In this document: positions 1-7,846 of the stretch, piece after piece
Position numbering within the stretch: the stretch's first letter is position 1
How the letters are laid out: every line of letters starts with the position of its first letter
Origin: CAZUFB01 sp048173955
GTDB taxonomy: Bacteria > Actinomycetota > Coriobacteriia > Coriobacteriales > UMGS124
Assembly: GCA_048173955.1 (NCBI GenBank)
Contig: DBEYOB010000189.1
Coordinates: 1 to 11,704, forward strand
Length of the DNA: 11,704 nt
Direction: 5' to 3'
Notes under the pieces: generated by a model
What the model was told of the DNA's origin: nothing
What the model saw: only the letters and a program-made list of their open reading frames with translations
Databases searched by the model: none
Made by a program: the position numbers and the translations under genes

Positions 1-167
1 ATCTGCAGCACGACGCCCTCGCCGTCGGCGGCCTCGGCTTCCTCGCCCTCGGCAGCCTCCTCCTTGTCCTCGTCCGCCAGGGCGAACGCGGCGGGGATGG
101 AGGCGATGGCGGCACCGCACGCGGCGGCGCCCTTCACGAAGGCGCGACGGTTCATCTCAAAAGACAT
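1..167 (-). CDS. Tat-exported protein, N-terminal fragment (oxidoreductase candidate)
   Basis: Partial gene: about 55 codons are visible and the rest lies beyond the left edge. The start ATG at 167-165 follows a strong GGGAGGA ribosome site with a short spacer. The peptide begins MSFEMNRRAFVKG, a twin-arginine motif (Arg7-Arg8), followed by an Ala-rich hydrophobic stretch to about residue 31 and a plausible AFA/ALA signal peptidase I site. After that comes an Asp/Glu-rich stretch (DEDKEEAAEGEEAEAAD). This layout is common in exported flavin- or molybdopterin-dependent reductases of Eggerthellaceae. The adjacent molybdenum-cofactor genes favour a molybdoenzyme, but that is inference because no catalytic domain is visible. 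A second in-frame Met at residue 5 (155-153) would still keep the RR motif. The gene is too short here to name. Confidence 0.8.
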   Translation of the reverse strand, partial: MSFEMNRRAFVKGAAACGAAIASIPAAFALADEDKEEAAEGEEAEAADGEGVVLQ

Positions 168-205
168 GGCTCTTCCTCCCAAGGAATCGACGTCGGACGG
201 CGCGG

Positions 206-218
206 CGTCTTCAAGACG
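206..218. promoter_or_regulatory. short palindrome in the leader of the Tat-protein gene
   Basis: CGTCTT and AAGACG are perfect inverted repeats around one central base, 38 bases upstream of the Tat-protein ATG on the minus strand. The symmetry extends two more pairs (203-221) across one mismatch. The size and place suit an operator or a leader hairpin; no known regulator site is recognised. Confidence 0.3.
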
Positions 219-220
219 TC

Positions 221-253
221 GCACTACAGCGCATGGTAGCACCACCGTAGTGC
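221..253. promoter_or_regulatory. 7-bp inverted repeat with 19-base spacer upstream of the Tat-protein gene
   Basis: GCACTAC (221-227) and GTAGTGC (247-253) are perfect inverted repeats with arm centres 26 bases apart, 54-86 bases upstream of the Tat-protein start. The arrangement resembles a two-half-site operator for a dimeric regulator, or a loop in the leader RNA. No clear -35/-10 pair could be assigned around it, so the regulatory role is inference from position. Confidence 0.35.
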
Positions 254-276
254 CGATTCCGTCGGCTGGAGAACAT

Positions 277-299
277 TTCGGGCGAAACGTGCGCCCGAA
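277..299 (-). terminator. hairpin after the moeA-moaB operon, possible terminator
   Basis: TTCGGGCG (277-284) and CGCCCGAA (292-299) form a perfect 8-bp stem with a 7-base loop, about 60 bases past the moaB stop codon. On the minus strand it is followed by ATGTTCTCC rather than a run of T. It is therefore at best a weak intrinsic terminator, and may instead belong to the regulatory leader of the Tat-protein gene. Confidence 0.4.
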
Positions 300-360
300 T
301 CCGGCTCTCCCGGCGTCCCCAGACAGGGGCGGCGACGGCGCGGACCGCATGCGCCAAACG

Positions 361-837
361 TCAGTGCCCGCCCCCGGCCGTCATCTTCATCGCATGGTCG
401 AGCTGGTCGGCCACGACCTCCCAGCACTCCCGGGCCGCCTTCTCGCTGCCGGGGAAGTTGATGACGAGATGCGGGCCGCGCTGCATGCACAGGGCGCGCG
501 ACAGCATGGCGCGCTTGGTCTTCTGCATGCTGCCGGCGCGAATCGCCTCGGCGATGCCGGGCACGTTGCGGTCGCAGACGTCCATCGTGGCCTCGGGCGT
601 CACGTCGCGCATCGACAGGCCCGTCCCGCCGCACGTCAGCACCACGTCGGCCCCCGCCTCGTCGCATGCGGCGACGATCGCCTGGGAGAGTGAGGGGCGA
701 TCGTCCTTGACCACCACGTGCGACACGACCTCCCAGCCCTCGTTCTCCTTGATGAGGCACTCGAGCGCCGCGCCCGCGGAGTCCTGGGCGAGGTCGCGCG
801 TGTCCGACGCCGTCACGATTGCAAATGCGATACCCAT
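361..837 (-). CDS. moaB: Molybdenum cofactor biosynthesis protein MoaB/MogA family
   Basis: The 158-residue product is a complete MoaB/MogA-family protein, which adenylylates molybdopterin so that MoeA can insert molybdate; it acts in the cytoplasm. The nucleotide/pterin-binding loop CGGTGLSMRDVTPEA spans about residues 69-83. It is followed by the family motifs PGIAEAIR (93-100), MLSRA (111-115) and the closing NFPGSEKAARECW (127-139). Length matches the family. The ATG has AGGAG eight bases upstream. moeA lies 58 bases upstream on the same strand, so the two are probably cotranscribed. Many MoaB proteins have TTGGTG in the binding loop and this one has TCGGTG; the catalytic Asp of RDVTPEA is kept. 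MoaB and MogA cannot be told apart by sequence reading alone. Confidence 0.93.
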   Translation of the reverse strand: MGIAFAIVTASDTRDLAQDSAGAALECLIKENEGWEVVSHVVVKDDRPSLSQAIVAACDEAGADVVLTCGGTGLSMRDVTPEATMDVCDRNVPGIAEAIRAGSMQKTKRAMLSRALCMQRGPHLVINFPGSEKAARECWEVVADQLDHAMKMTAGGGH

Positions 838-895
838 GTGCCGATCTCCTCTCGTGAATCAATGCCCGCGCAACGCCGCGGGCGAGGTTCCGCAG

Positions 896-2176
896 CTAGA
901 TCTCAGCTCCTTCGGCCATGTCGATGCGCATGCAGACGACGCTCTCCCCCGCCGCCATGCCCATGTTGTCCTCGGGGACGACAATGAGGCAGTTGCAGCG
1001 TTCGAGGTCCCCCAGAAGCGCGCTCGACTGCGTACCGTACTCGCGGGCGACCCAGCGGCCGTCCTCCGTGCGCGCGACAAGCCCGCGCTGGTAGAACGCG
1101 CGGCCCTCCTTCTTCTTGATGGGAACCGCCAGCTCGGCGGTCACCGTGGGGCGCACGACATCCTCAAACCCCTGCATCTTGCGCAGGGCAGGGCGGATGA
1201 GCAGCTCGAAGCCGACCGAGGCCGCAGCGGGGTTGCCCGACAGGCCGAACACCGGCGTGCCGTCGACGATCCCCATGGTCTGGCGCTTGCCGGGACGCAG
1301 CGACAGGTAGGTGAAGACGAGCTCGCCGCGCTCCGCTATGACCTCGCGGATGAAGTCGAAGTCCCCCTGGCTCGCCCCGCCTGCGGAGACGACGAGGTCG
1401 CACTCCGCGAGGGCGCGGTCGAGCGCGCCGTTGATGGCCGCGCGGTCGTCGGGCACGATGCCGTAGACGCGCACCTCGGCGCCGGCGTCGCGTGCCAGAC
1501 CCGACAGGCACCAGGTGTTGCAGTCGCGGATCTTGCCGGGGGTGGGCTTCTCGTCCATGCGGACGAGCTCGCTGCCGATGGTGAACACGCCCACCACGGG
1601 GCGGCGCCACACGATCGGCTCCCGGGCGCCGGCGGAGGCGAGCATGCCGAGGGCGTAGGGGTTCACCACGGTCCCCATGGGCAGGGCGACCTGGCCCGCC
1701 TTGAACTCCTCGCCCGCCTTGCGCACCGCCTCGCCGGGCTTCACGGGCCGGGAGAACGAGACGCGCGAGCCGCTGCCGCCGTCGCCCTCCACCACCTCGA
1801 CGATCTCGTACTTCACGACGGCGTCGGCGCCGGCCGGCATCGGCGCGCCTGTCATGAGGCGGACCGTCTGGCCGCGTCCCAGCTCGCCCTCGAATACGGA
1901 GCCTGCGCCGATGTAGCCGACGACGTCGAGCACCGTCGGGGACTCGGGCGCCGCCCCGTCGAGGTCGGCGGCGTGCACCGCGTAGCCGTCCATCGAGGAG
2001 TTGTCGAACGGGTTGACGTCGATGTCGCTCAGCACGTCTGCCGCCAGGACGCGGCCGAGCGCCTCCTCGAGCGGCACGCGCTCGTAGCCGAGCACGTCGA
2101 CGCGCTCGAGCACGCGCCCGAGCGCCGTGGCGATGTCAATCCTCTGGTCGGGATCGAACGTGGTCGGGTTCTCCAT
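896..2176 (-). CDS. moeA: Molybdopterin molybdenumtransferase MoeA
   Basis: The 426-residue product has the MoeA domain order. Its N-terminal region carries PFDNSSMDGYAV (56-67) and TGAPMPAGADAVVKYE (109-124). The central MoCF-biosynthesis domain has FTIGSEL (198-204), SAGGASQGDFDF (264-275) and FGLSGNPAAASVGFELL (310-326). A C-terminal beta-barrel domain ends at VVCMRIDMAEGAEI. MoeA inserts molybdate into adenylylated molybdopterin in the cytoplasm. The reading frame stays open far upstream, but the ATG at 2176 is chosen because AGGAG lies ten bases before it and family similarity begins with the following helix. It is the first gene of a likely moeA-moaB operon, divergent from sbcD. SAGGASQG differs slightly from the common TGGVSVG-type loop, while the GD-D acidic pair is retained. 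Confidence 0.95.
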   Translation of the reverse strand: MENPTTFDPDQRIDIATALGRVLERVDVLGYERVPLEEALGRVLAADVLSDIDVNPFDNSSMDGYAVHAADLDGAAPESPTVLDVVGYIGAGSVFEGELGRGQTVRLMTGAPMPAGADAVVKYEIVEVVEGDGGSGSRVSFSRPVKPGEAVRKAGEEFKAGQVALPMGTVVNPYALGMLASAGAREPIVWRRPVVGVFTIGSELVRMDEKPTPGKIRDCNTWCLSGLARDAGAEVRVYGIVPDDRAAINGALDRALAECDLVVSAGGASQGDFDFIREVIAERGELVFTYLSLRPGKRQTMGIVDGTPVFGLSGNPAAASVGFELLIRPALRKMQGFEDVVRPTVTAELAVPIKKKEGRAFYQRGLVARTEDGRWVAREYGTQSSALLGDLERCNCLIVVPEDNMGMAAGESVVCMRIDMAEGAEI

Positions 2177-2278
2177 ATCCGCAAATCTCCTAGCCTTCAC
2201 GCCCCGCGCCCGTGCGGCGTCTCCCCTCCCGCAAAGCCGGGCGGCGGGCGTTCCCATCGCTGTCGGGACACATGGTAG

Positions 2279-2307
2279 GCGATTTTCATCCGGCGTGGGG
2301 CTACAAT
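2279..2307 (+). promoter_or_regulatory. candidate sigma-70-type promoter for sbcDC
   Basis: TACAAT at 2302-2307 is a good -10 hexamer, 76 bases before the sbcD start in the 207-base moeA/sbcD divergent gap. No convincing -35 exists at 16-18 bases (the best window is GCGATT/CGATTT). The same TACAATG core occurs upstream of fumC. The rest of the gap is GC-rich with no gene; no moeA promoter could be assigned. Confidence 0.35.
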
Positions 2308-2383
2308 GGCATGGTTGCCTACAGCATTTTCCCGGCACCGGGCCGCAAAGAGGGCCAGGGGGCGGGCGGAAGGGAGGGCGCCC

Positions 2384-3526
2384 ATGAGGCTGCTCCATCT
2401 GGCGGACCTGCATATCGGCAAGCGCGTCAACGAGTTCCCCATGCTCGAGGACCAGCGCTTCGTGCTGGGCCAGGCGCTCGACCTCGTCCGCGAACGCGGG
2501 GTCGACGCCCTGCTCCTCGCAGGCGACCTCTACGACAAGTCGCTGCCGAGCGCCGAGGCGGTCGCCCTGCTCGACTGGTTCTTGGGCGAGGCGGCGGCCA
2601 CGGGGGCGCGCGTGCTTGCCGTTTCGGGCAACCACGACTCCGCCGAGCGCGTCGCCTACGCCTCGGGGCTGCTGGCGCACCAGGGCATCCACCTCTCTCC
2701 CGTCTACGACGGGACCATTGTGCACTGCACGCTCGAAGACGAGTACGGCCCCGTCACGTTCTGGCTGCTCCCCTTCCTCAAGCCTGCCGACGTGCGCCGC
2801 TTCTTCCCCGACGCCGAAATCGCCTCGTACACCGACGCGCTGAGGTGCGCAATCGAGGCGTGCGGCGTCGACACCGCCCGGCGCAACGTCGCCCTCGCGC
2901 ACCAGTTCGTCACATCGGGCGGCAAGGAGCCCGAGCGCTGCGACTCCGAGACAGTCTCGGTGGGAGGGCTCGACAACGTGGACGCGGGCGTGTTTGACGC
3001 GTTCGACTACGTCGCGCTCGGCCACATCCACGGCCCGCAGCGCGTCGGGCGCGACGAGGTGCGCTACGCGGGCAGCCCGCTCAAGTACTCGGTGTCCGAG
3101 GCGTCCCACCGCAAGTCGGCCCCCCTCGTGGAGCTCGGGCCCAAGGGCGAGGTGTCCGTCGAGCTCGTGGAGCTCAAGCCGCTGCACGACCTGCGCCACC
3201 CCCGCGGCACCCTCGAGCAGCTCGTCTCCCCCGAGGCGGTGGCCGCCGGAGACCCCGAGGACTACATCTTCGCGACGCTCACCGACGAGCAGACCGTCCC
3301 CGACGCGCTCGGGCGGCTGCGCTCCGTGTTCCCCAACGTCATGGGCATCGACTACGACAACGCGCGCACCCGCGCGGCCGGCGCGCTCGGTCGCACCCCC
3401 GCGGCGCAGCGGCGCGACCCGCTCTCGCTGTTCGAGGAGTTCTACGAGCTGCAGAACGGCAAACCCCTGTCGGACGCCCAGCGCTCCTGCGTCATAGGCG
3501 AGCTTTCGAAGGTCGAGGCGATGTAG
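2384..3526 (+). CDS. sbcD: Exonuclease subunit SbcD (Mre11-type nuclease)
   Basis: The 380-residue product is the nuclease subunit of SbcCD, which opens hairpins and processes protein-blocked or palindromic DNA ends. It begins with the classic MRLLHLADLHIGK and carries all five metallophosphoesterase motifs. These are D8/H10 (DLH), D48 (AGDLYD), N83-H84-D85 (SGNHDS), H173 (ALAHQF) and H214/H216 (GHIHGPQ), which together bind the two Mn ions. Length is normal. The frame is open upstream to about 2306, but ATG 2384 is chosen because GGGAGGG lies five bases before it and homology starts there. sbcC follows after one base, so the two are translationally coupled and make one complex. It is not part of a phage-defence cluster in this window. 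Confidence 0.96.
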   Translation: MRLLHLADLHIGKRVNEFPMLEDQRFVLGQALDLVRERGVDALLLAGDLYDKSLPSAEAVALLDWFLGEAAATGARVLAVSGNHDSAERVAYASGLLAHQGIHLSPVYDGTIVHCTLEDEYGPVTFWLLPFLKPADVRRFFPDAEIASYTDALRCAIEACGVDTARRNVALAHQFVTSGGKEPERCDSETVSVGGLDNVDAGVFDAFDYVALGHIHGPQRVGRDEVRYAGSPLKYSVSEASHRKSAPLVELGPKGEVSVELVELKPLHDLRHPRGTLEQLVSPEAVAAGDPEDYIFATLTDEQTVPDALGRLRSVFPNVMGIDYDNARTRAAGALGRTPAAQRRDPLSLFEEFYELQNGKPLSDAQRSCVIGELSKVEAM

Positions 3527-3527
3527 C

Positions 3528-6500
3528 ATGAGGCCCCTCACCCTCACCATGAGCGCGTTCGGCCCCTACGCCGGAGTGGCAACCGTCGACTTCACCGCGT
3601 TCGGAGGCTCCGGCATCTACCTCATCACCGGCGACACCGGGGCCGGCAAGACCACCCTCTTCGACGCGATCGCGTTCGCCCTGTTCGGCGATGTGAGCGG
3701 GTCGGACCGCTCGGGGATGTCGCTGCGCAGCGACTTCGCAGACCCCGCGACCGAGACCTACGTGGAGCTGACCTTCGCCTACCGGGGCAAGGAATACCGC
3801 ATCCGGCGCAACCCCGAGTACCTGCGCCCCAACAAGAGGCGCGAGGGGGAGCTGACGCCCCAAAAGGCCGCGGCGTCGCTCTGGATGCCGGACGGCTCCG
3901 TGGAGTCCAAGGCGACGGCCGTCACCAAGGCCGTCGAAAACCTCCTCGGCATCACGCGCTCCCAGTTCTCCCAGATCGTGATGATCGCGCAGGGCGACTT
4001 CCGCAAGCTCCTCTCGGCCGACACCAAGAGCCGGGGCGAAATCTTCAACAAGCTCTTCAACACGGGGGCATATCGAAGCTTCGCGATGAAGCTCGACGAT
4101 CGGCGCAAGGAGGCGGCGGCCGAACGCGAGCGCGACGCCGGGGACGTGCTCGTGCTGCTGCGCCAGACGTCGTTCGCCGAAGACGACCCGCGTGCCGAGC
4201 AGATCGCCGCATGGGCGTCCCAAAAGCCCGGCGACTACATCGACTTTGCCGGCATCGCCACCTTGCTCGACGGGGCCCTCGAGGACGACCGCGCCGAGCA
4301 GAGCAGGCTCGACGCCGAGGCCGAAGGGCTCTCTCGCACGTCCGAGGAGCTCAACCGCGCCTGCGAGCGCGCCCAGCAGCAGCAGACGATCCGTCAAAAG
4401 CTCGCTGCAGACAAGGAGGGCAAGGAGCGGCTCGCCGCACAGCGCCCCGTAATCGAAGGGGCCCTCGCGGCGCAGCGCGCACGCGAGCCCGAGCGCAAGG
4501 AGCTCTCGGACCGCATCGCCGTGCTGTCCGACGACCTCAAGCGCTACGACGAGCTCGACCTCGCCCAAAACGACCTGACTCGTGCCCGAGAGACGCTCGC
4601 GCAAGCCGAGAAGGAGCTGACCGAAGCTGACAAGGCCGCGGCGGCCTCCGCAGAGGCGCTCGGGCAGGCAAGGCAGCGCGTCGCAGACAACCAGGGCGCC
4701 GAGGCGGGGCTCGCTCGGACCGAGGCGGCGCAGCGCGAGGCCGTCCTCGCCCTCGAAGAGGCACAGGGGCGCATGGAGGTCCACAGGCGCCTTTCCGCCT
4801 GTCGCGCAGAGTACGACGAGGCCCAGCGCACGGCCGCCGAGCTCAAAGAGGGCCGCACGGCCCTCGAGGCGCGCATCGAGGCGCTCAGTGGCGAACGCGG
4901 GCGTCTCCAAACAGAGGAAGCCGGCCTGCTCGACGCCCCCGAGAACCTCGTCCAGGCAGAGGGCGCCGAACAGCGTGCAAACGAGGAAATCGTGCGCGTC
5001 ACCGAGGCGCGCGCCCGCCTCGAAGCCCTCGAACGCTCCGTCTCCGAGGCACGCAGCAGGCAAGAAGAGACCGAGCGGCGCTACGAGAACGCCAAGGCCG
5101 GCCTCGCCACCGCCCAGCAGACCGCGGCCGACCTGCAGATGCGCTACCTCGACGGGCAGGCCGGCGTCCTTGCGCGCACGCTCGAGGAAGGCAGGCCCTG
5201 CCCGGTCTGCGGCTCGACAACGCACCCCGCACCGGCATCCCTGAACGGCGACGTCCCCGAAAAGGAGGACGTCGAACACGCACAAACGGCGGCGACGCGT
5301 CTGGCGTCCGAAGCACAAAAAGCGGCCGAGGAGAACAGCGCGGCGCAAAGCGCACTCGAAGAGCGCGCCAAGGCCGCAACCGACTTCGTCGAACAAAACG
5401 GTACGGACGAGCAGCTTGCCGCACGTCTCTCCGAGCTGCGGGAAACGCTCGCCGAGGCGCGCGCGCAACTCGAGGACGCCCGAACCCGCAAGGGACGTCT
5501 CGAGCAGGTCCGCGCCGCACTCGAGCGCAACGAGCAGGAGCGCCTTGCCTCCGACGCAAAGCTCAAGAAGGACACCGACGAGCTGGCCGACATCGAGAAG
5601 AGGCTCGCCGCGCTCGACGTCGAGCAGCAGGGGCTTTCCGAGCAGACGGGCGGCACGAGCCCCCAGGAAGCCGAGGCATCCCTCGCTAAGGCAAAGGCCG
5701 ATGAGGCCCTCGCCGCCCAGAAGGTCGCAGCGGCACGCATCCTGGTCGACAAACTGACCCAAGCGCGCGCCGACGTCGAACGGCTCGAATCCGAGCAGGG
5801 TACCCTCGCTGCCAGGAAAGACTCGCTCGCCCAAGCGCGCGGCGACGCCGCCATCGCGGCCGCACAGTGTGCGAAGCACGTCGAGACGCTCGGCCAGGGG
5901 CTCGCCCACGCCTCGAAGCCCGATGCCCTCGCCGAGCTCCAAAGCCTGCGTTGCGAGTTCGACTCCCTAACGCAAGCCCTCGAAAAGGCCGAAGCCGCGG
6001 TGCGCGGCCTTGACGTCGAGGAGGCCCGCATCGACGCCGAGATCAAGACGCTCGCCAGCCAACTCGACAGCTGCGAGGGCCCCTCGCTCGAGGAACTCGA
6101 ACGCAAACAGGCTGACTGCCAGGCGCAGATCGCGCTACTGCGCACCCGTCAACGCGCGCTCTCCTCGCGCATCGACGCCAACGACCGGGCGGCGCGGGGC
6201 ATCGCCGACATCGGCGCGAAGCTTGCCGAGGGCGATGAGTGGTACCGCGAGCTCGACGCGCTCGCCCGGACCGCCTGCGGCCACCTCACGGGCAAGGACC
6301 GCCTCTCGTTTGAGACCTATGTCCAGACCATGTACTTCGACCAGGTGCTCGACGCCGCCAACCTGCGTCTCTTGTCGATGAGCAGCGGCCGCTACGAACT
6401 CGTGCGCCGCAAGGAGACTGCAGGTGGCTCGGCGCAGACGGGCCTCGACCTTGACGTGTTCGACAACGCGAGCGGCAAGTCGCGCGACGCGCGGTCGCTC

Positions 6501-6788
6501 TCGGGCGGCGAGTCGTTCATGGCGTCTCTGTCGCTCGCGCTCGGCCTCTCCGACGTGGTGCAGCAGCACGCCGGCGGCATCCAGCTCGACACGATGTTCA
6601 TCGACGAGGGCTTCGGCACGCTCGACCAGGAATCGCTCCAGCTCGCGATCCGCACGCTTGTGGAGCAGTCGGGCCCCAACAAGCTCGTGGGCATCATCAG
6701 CCACGTCGAGGAGCTCAAGGAGAGCATCGACCGCAAGATCGTGGTCACTCGCGGGCGCTGCGGCTCGACGCTCAGGGTCGAGTCGTAG
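3528..6788 (+). CDS. sbcC: Exonuclease subunit SbcC (SMC-like ATPase)
   Basis: The 1086-residue product is the Rad50-like ATPase partner of SbcD. The N-terminal ATPase lobe has Walker A GDTGAGKT (35-42) and the Q-loop region SQFSQIVMIAQGDFRKLL at about 146-163. Long Glu/Ala/Arg-rich coiled-coil arms run from about 180 to 540 and 590 to 900. They are split by a zinc-hook CPVCG at 558-562, where two molecules join through a shared zinc. The C-terminal lobe has the ABC signature LSGGES (991-996), Walker B FIDEGF (1024-1029), D-loop GTLDQ (1030-1034) and H-loop His1059. Length is slightly above the E. coli protein. The start lies one base after the sbcD stop with no separate strong ribosome site, implying translational coupling. 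All ATPase motifs are intact. Confidence 0.96.
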   Translation: MRPLTLTMSAFGPYAGVATVDFTAFGGSGIYLITGDTGAGKTTLFDAIAFALFGDVSGSDRSGMSLRSDFADPATETYVELTFAYRGKEYRIRRNPEYLRPNKRREGELTPQKAAASLWMPDGSVESKATAVTKAVENLLGITRSQFSQIVMIAQGDFRKLLSADTKSRGEIFNKLFNTGAYRSFAMKLDDRRKEAAAERERDAGDVLVLLRQTSFAEDDPRAEQIAAWASQKPGDYIDFAGIATLLDGALEDDRAEQSRLDAEAEGLSRTSEELNRACERAQQQQTIRQKLAADKEGKERLAAQRPVIEGALAAQRAREPERKELSDRIAVLSDDLKRYDELDLAQNDLTRARETLAQAEKELTEADKAAAASAEALGQARQRVADNQGAEAGLARTEAAQREAVLALEEAQGRMEVHRRLSACRAEYDEAQRTAAELKEGRTALEARIEALSGERGRLQTEEAGLLDAPENLVQAEGAEQRANEEIVRVTEARARLEALERSVSEARSRQEETERRYENAKAGLATAQQTAADLQMRYLDGQAGVLARTLEEGRPCPVCGSTTHPAPASLNGDVPEKEDVEHAQTAATRLASEAQKAAEENSAAQSALEERAKAATDFVEQNGTDEQLAARLSELRETLAEARAQLEDARTRKGRLEQVRAALERNEQERLASDAKLKKDTDELADIEKRLAALDVEQQGLSEQTGGTSPQEAEASLAKAKADEALAAQKVAAARILVDKLTQARADVERLESEQGTLAARKDSLAQARGDAAIAAAQCAKHVETLGQGLAHASKPDALAELQSLRCEFDSLTQALEKAEAAVRGLDVEEARIDAEIKTLASQLDSCEGPSLEELERKQADCQAQIALLRTRQRALSSRIDANDRAARGIADIGAKLAEGDEWYRELDALARTACGHLTGKDRLSFETYVQTMYFDQVLDAANLRLLSMSSGRYELVRRKETAGGSAQTGLDLDVFDNASGKSRDARSLSGGESFMASLSLALGLSDVVQQHAGGIQLDTMFIDEGFGTLDQESLQLAIRTLVEQSGPNKLVGIISHVEELKESIDRKIVVTRGRCGSTLRVES

Positions 6789-6874
6789 CACGACAACGTG
6801 CGCGCGGGTGCGGTGCGGGCATAGGCGCAGATGCGAGCGCAAAAGGAGGGGGCGCGACGCGGCACGGCGCCGCA

Positions 6875-6899
6875 GCGCCGCGGCGCAGCACCGCGGCGC
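6875..6899 (+). repeat. GC-only hairpin in the sbcC-phosphoesterase spacer
   Basis: GCGCCGCGG (6875-6883) and CCGCGGCGC (6891-6899) form a perfect nine-pair all-GC stem with a seven-base loop. It sits in the 156-base gap between sbcC and the phosphoesterase gene. No T-run follows, so it is not a standard terminator; it could attenuate readthrough or stabilise an mRNA end. The gap also has an AAAGGAGGG stretch (6842-6850) resembling a ribosome site but with no start codon at usual distance. No gene is seen in the gap. Confidence 0.4.
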
Positions 6900-6944
6900 G
6901 ACCAACGGCACGACGCAACGGTAGACGGAAGGCGGGACACCGGC

Positions 6945-7652
6945 ATGGCATACTTCTGTTCGAGCGACTGGCACTTCGGCCACAAGCGCATGATCCGGAG
7001 CGGCGAGCGCGTATTCGAGAGCATCGCGGATCACGACGCGTTCATCTTCGAGACCGTGCGGCGCTGGTTCGAGACCGACGAGGTTCTCGGGCATGTGCCG
7101 GGACCGGCTGACACATTCTACTTCCTCGGCGACCTGGGCGAGGCACCCTGGCGCATCGAGCGAGAGATGCGCCTGCTGTTCGAACGGACGCCGCTCAAGA
7201 AGGTCGCCGTCCTCGGCAACCACGACCACACCGATCAGCGCAAGCTCATCGCGCGCCTGTTCGACGAGGTCTATGCGTTTCCGGTGTACATCTCGGACAC
7301 CGTGGTGCTGTCGCACTACCCGGTCGCCGTGTACGACTCGCAGGTCAACGTGCACGGGCATCTGCACGGCAGCCGCCTGCGCGATTCCAACCACCTGAAC
7401 GCCTCCATCGCCGTGGCGGGCTATGAGCCGCTGACCCAGACGCAGGTCGAAGGCATGCTGGCCGGGCTGCCGACATGGTCGGGCGCGTTTCTGCACGAAC
7501 CCTACGCCGCCGACTACCTGTTTGTCGACGGCACACCGCGCGACGTGGTGGTGCACGACGACGGCAGCATCGACCTCGCGGCCTCGCTGCGCATGCGGGA
7601 GGAATCGGCACAGGGCGACACGGCGCAGGAGGATGCGGCGCAGGGGGAATAG
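6945..7652 (+). CDS. Calcineurin-like metallophosphoesterase (COG4186 type)
   Basis: The 235-residue product is a small metallophosphoesterase with every metal-binding motif: SDWHFGH (D8, H10), FLGDLG (D63), LGNHDH (N92, H93, D94), SHYP (H124) and HGHLHG (H137, H139, H141). The SDWHFGH start and NVHGHLHGSRL ending resemble the COG4186 group of predicted phosphoesterases, whose substrate is generally unknown. ATG 6945 is chosen because homology begins directly there; upstream in-frame residues are low-complexity Arg/Ala. Its ribosome site is modest (GGAAGG, about 13 bases off). The C-terminus ends in a short repetitive acidic tail (AQGDTAQEDAAQGE) likely to be disordered. It follows sbcC on the same strand after 156 bases; sharing a fold with SbcD does not make it part of that complex. 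Confidence 0.85.
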   Translation: MAYFCSSDWHFGHKRMIRSGERVFESIADHDAFIFETVRRWFETDEVLGHVPGPADTFYFLGDLGEAPWRIEREMRLLFERTPLKKVAVLGNHDHTDQRKLIARLFDEVYAFPVYISDTVVLSHYPVAVYDSQVNVHGHLHGSRLRDSNHLNASIAVAGYEPLTQTQVEGMLAGLPTWSGAFLHEPYAADYLFVDGTPRDVVVHDDGSIDLAASLRMREESAQGDTAQEDAAQGE

Positions 7653-7692
7653 GGGCGCAACAAGTTAAACGGGGCAACCGACAAAGGGCAAA

Positions 7693-7760
7693 CCGTTCAA
7701 TATCCCCTGATTTGGCTATCAAATGTTGAGTTGACAACCAGTAGGGGCGATATTGAACGG
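7693..7760 (-). repeat. 68-bp palindromic element, copy A
   Basis: The ends CCGTTCAATATC (7693-7704) and GATATTGAACGG (7749-7760) are perfect 12-bp inverted repeats. CCCT/AGGG pairs (7705-7708 with 7743-7746) extend the stem past a two-base bulge. Its reverse complement matches copy B at 7958-8025 at 55 of 68 positions by hand count, including a shared internal 13-mer TTTGATAGCCAAA. It starts 40 bases after the phosphoesterase stop. It is clearly related to B; whether it is a transposable repeat, an RNA element or a transcript-end hairpin is open. Confidence 0.85.
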
Positions 7761-7811
7761 ACAGGTTGGCCGCTTGGATTCCTGTTGCACCCGAAGACTA
7801 TCCCTTTGCCG

Positions 7812-7846
7812 CCCTTCCCGTACGCCGGATTGACGTACGGGAAGGG
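7812..7846. repeat. perfect 13-bp hairpin in the core between the 68-bp elements
   Basis: CCCTTCCCGTACG (7812-7824) and CGTACGGGAAGGG (7834-7846) pair perfectly around a nine-base loop. A related CCGTACG recurs at 7941-7947 inside a near-palindrome (GGACCGTACGTCC, 7938-7950). No T-run follows on either strand, so a canonical intrinsic terminator is unlikely. It may be part of the same repeated unit as the 68-bp flanks. Confidence 0.7.

Noticed and set aside
458..2278. 606-residue open frame on the plus strand
   Set aside because: Antisense shadow of moeA and moaB, with no ribosome site or motif.
2177..3550. N-terminal extension of MoeA by about 458 residues
   Set aside because: The extension is antisense to sbcD and has no MoeA similarity. 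A proper ribosome site and the family start are at 2176.
3492..5942. 816-residue open frame on the minus strand
   Set aside because: It lies antisense to sbcC, whose motifs are intact. The translation is low-complexity Leu/Gly/Arg, typical of the shadow of a GC-rich coiled-coil gene.
2384..6788. SbcCD as part of a new phage-defence island
   Set aside because: Both proteins are standard housekeeping SbcD and SbcC in the usual order, and nothing defence-related flanks them.
7812..7846. Rho-independent terminator
   Set aside because: The stem is perfect, but neither strand has a T-run after it, so it is listed as a hairpin repeat only.
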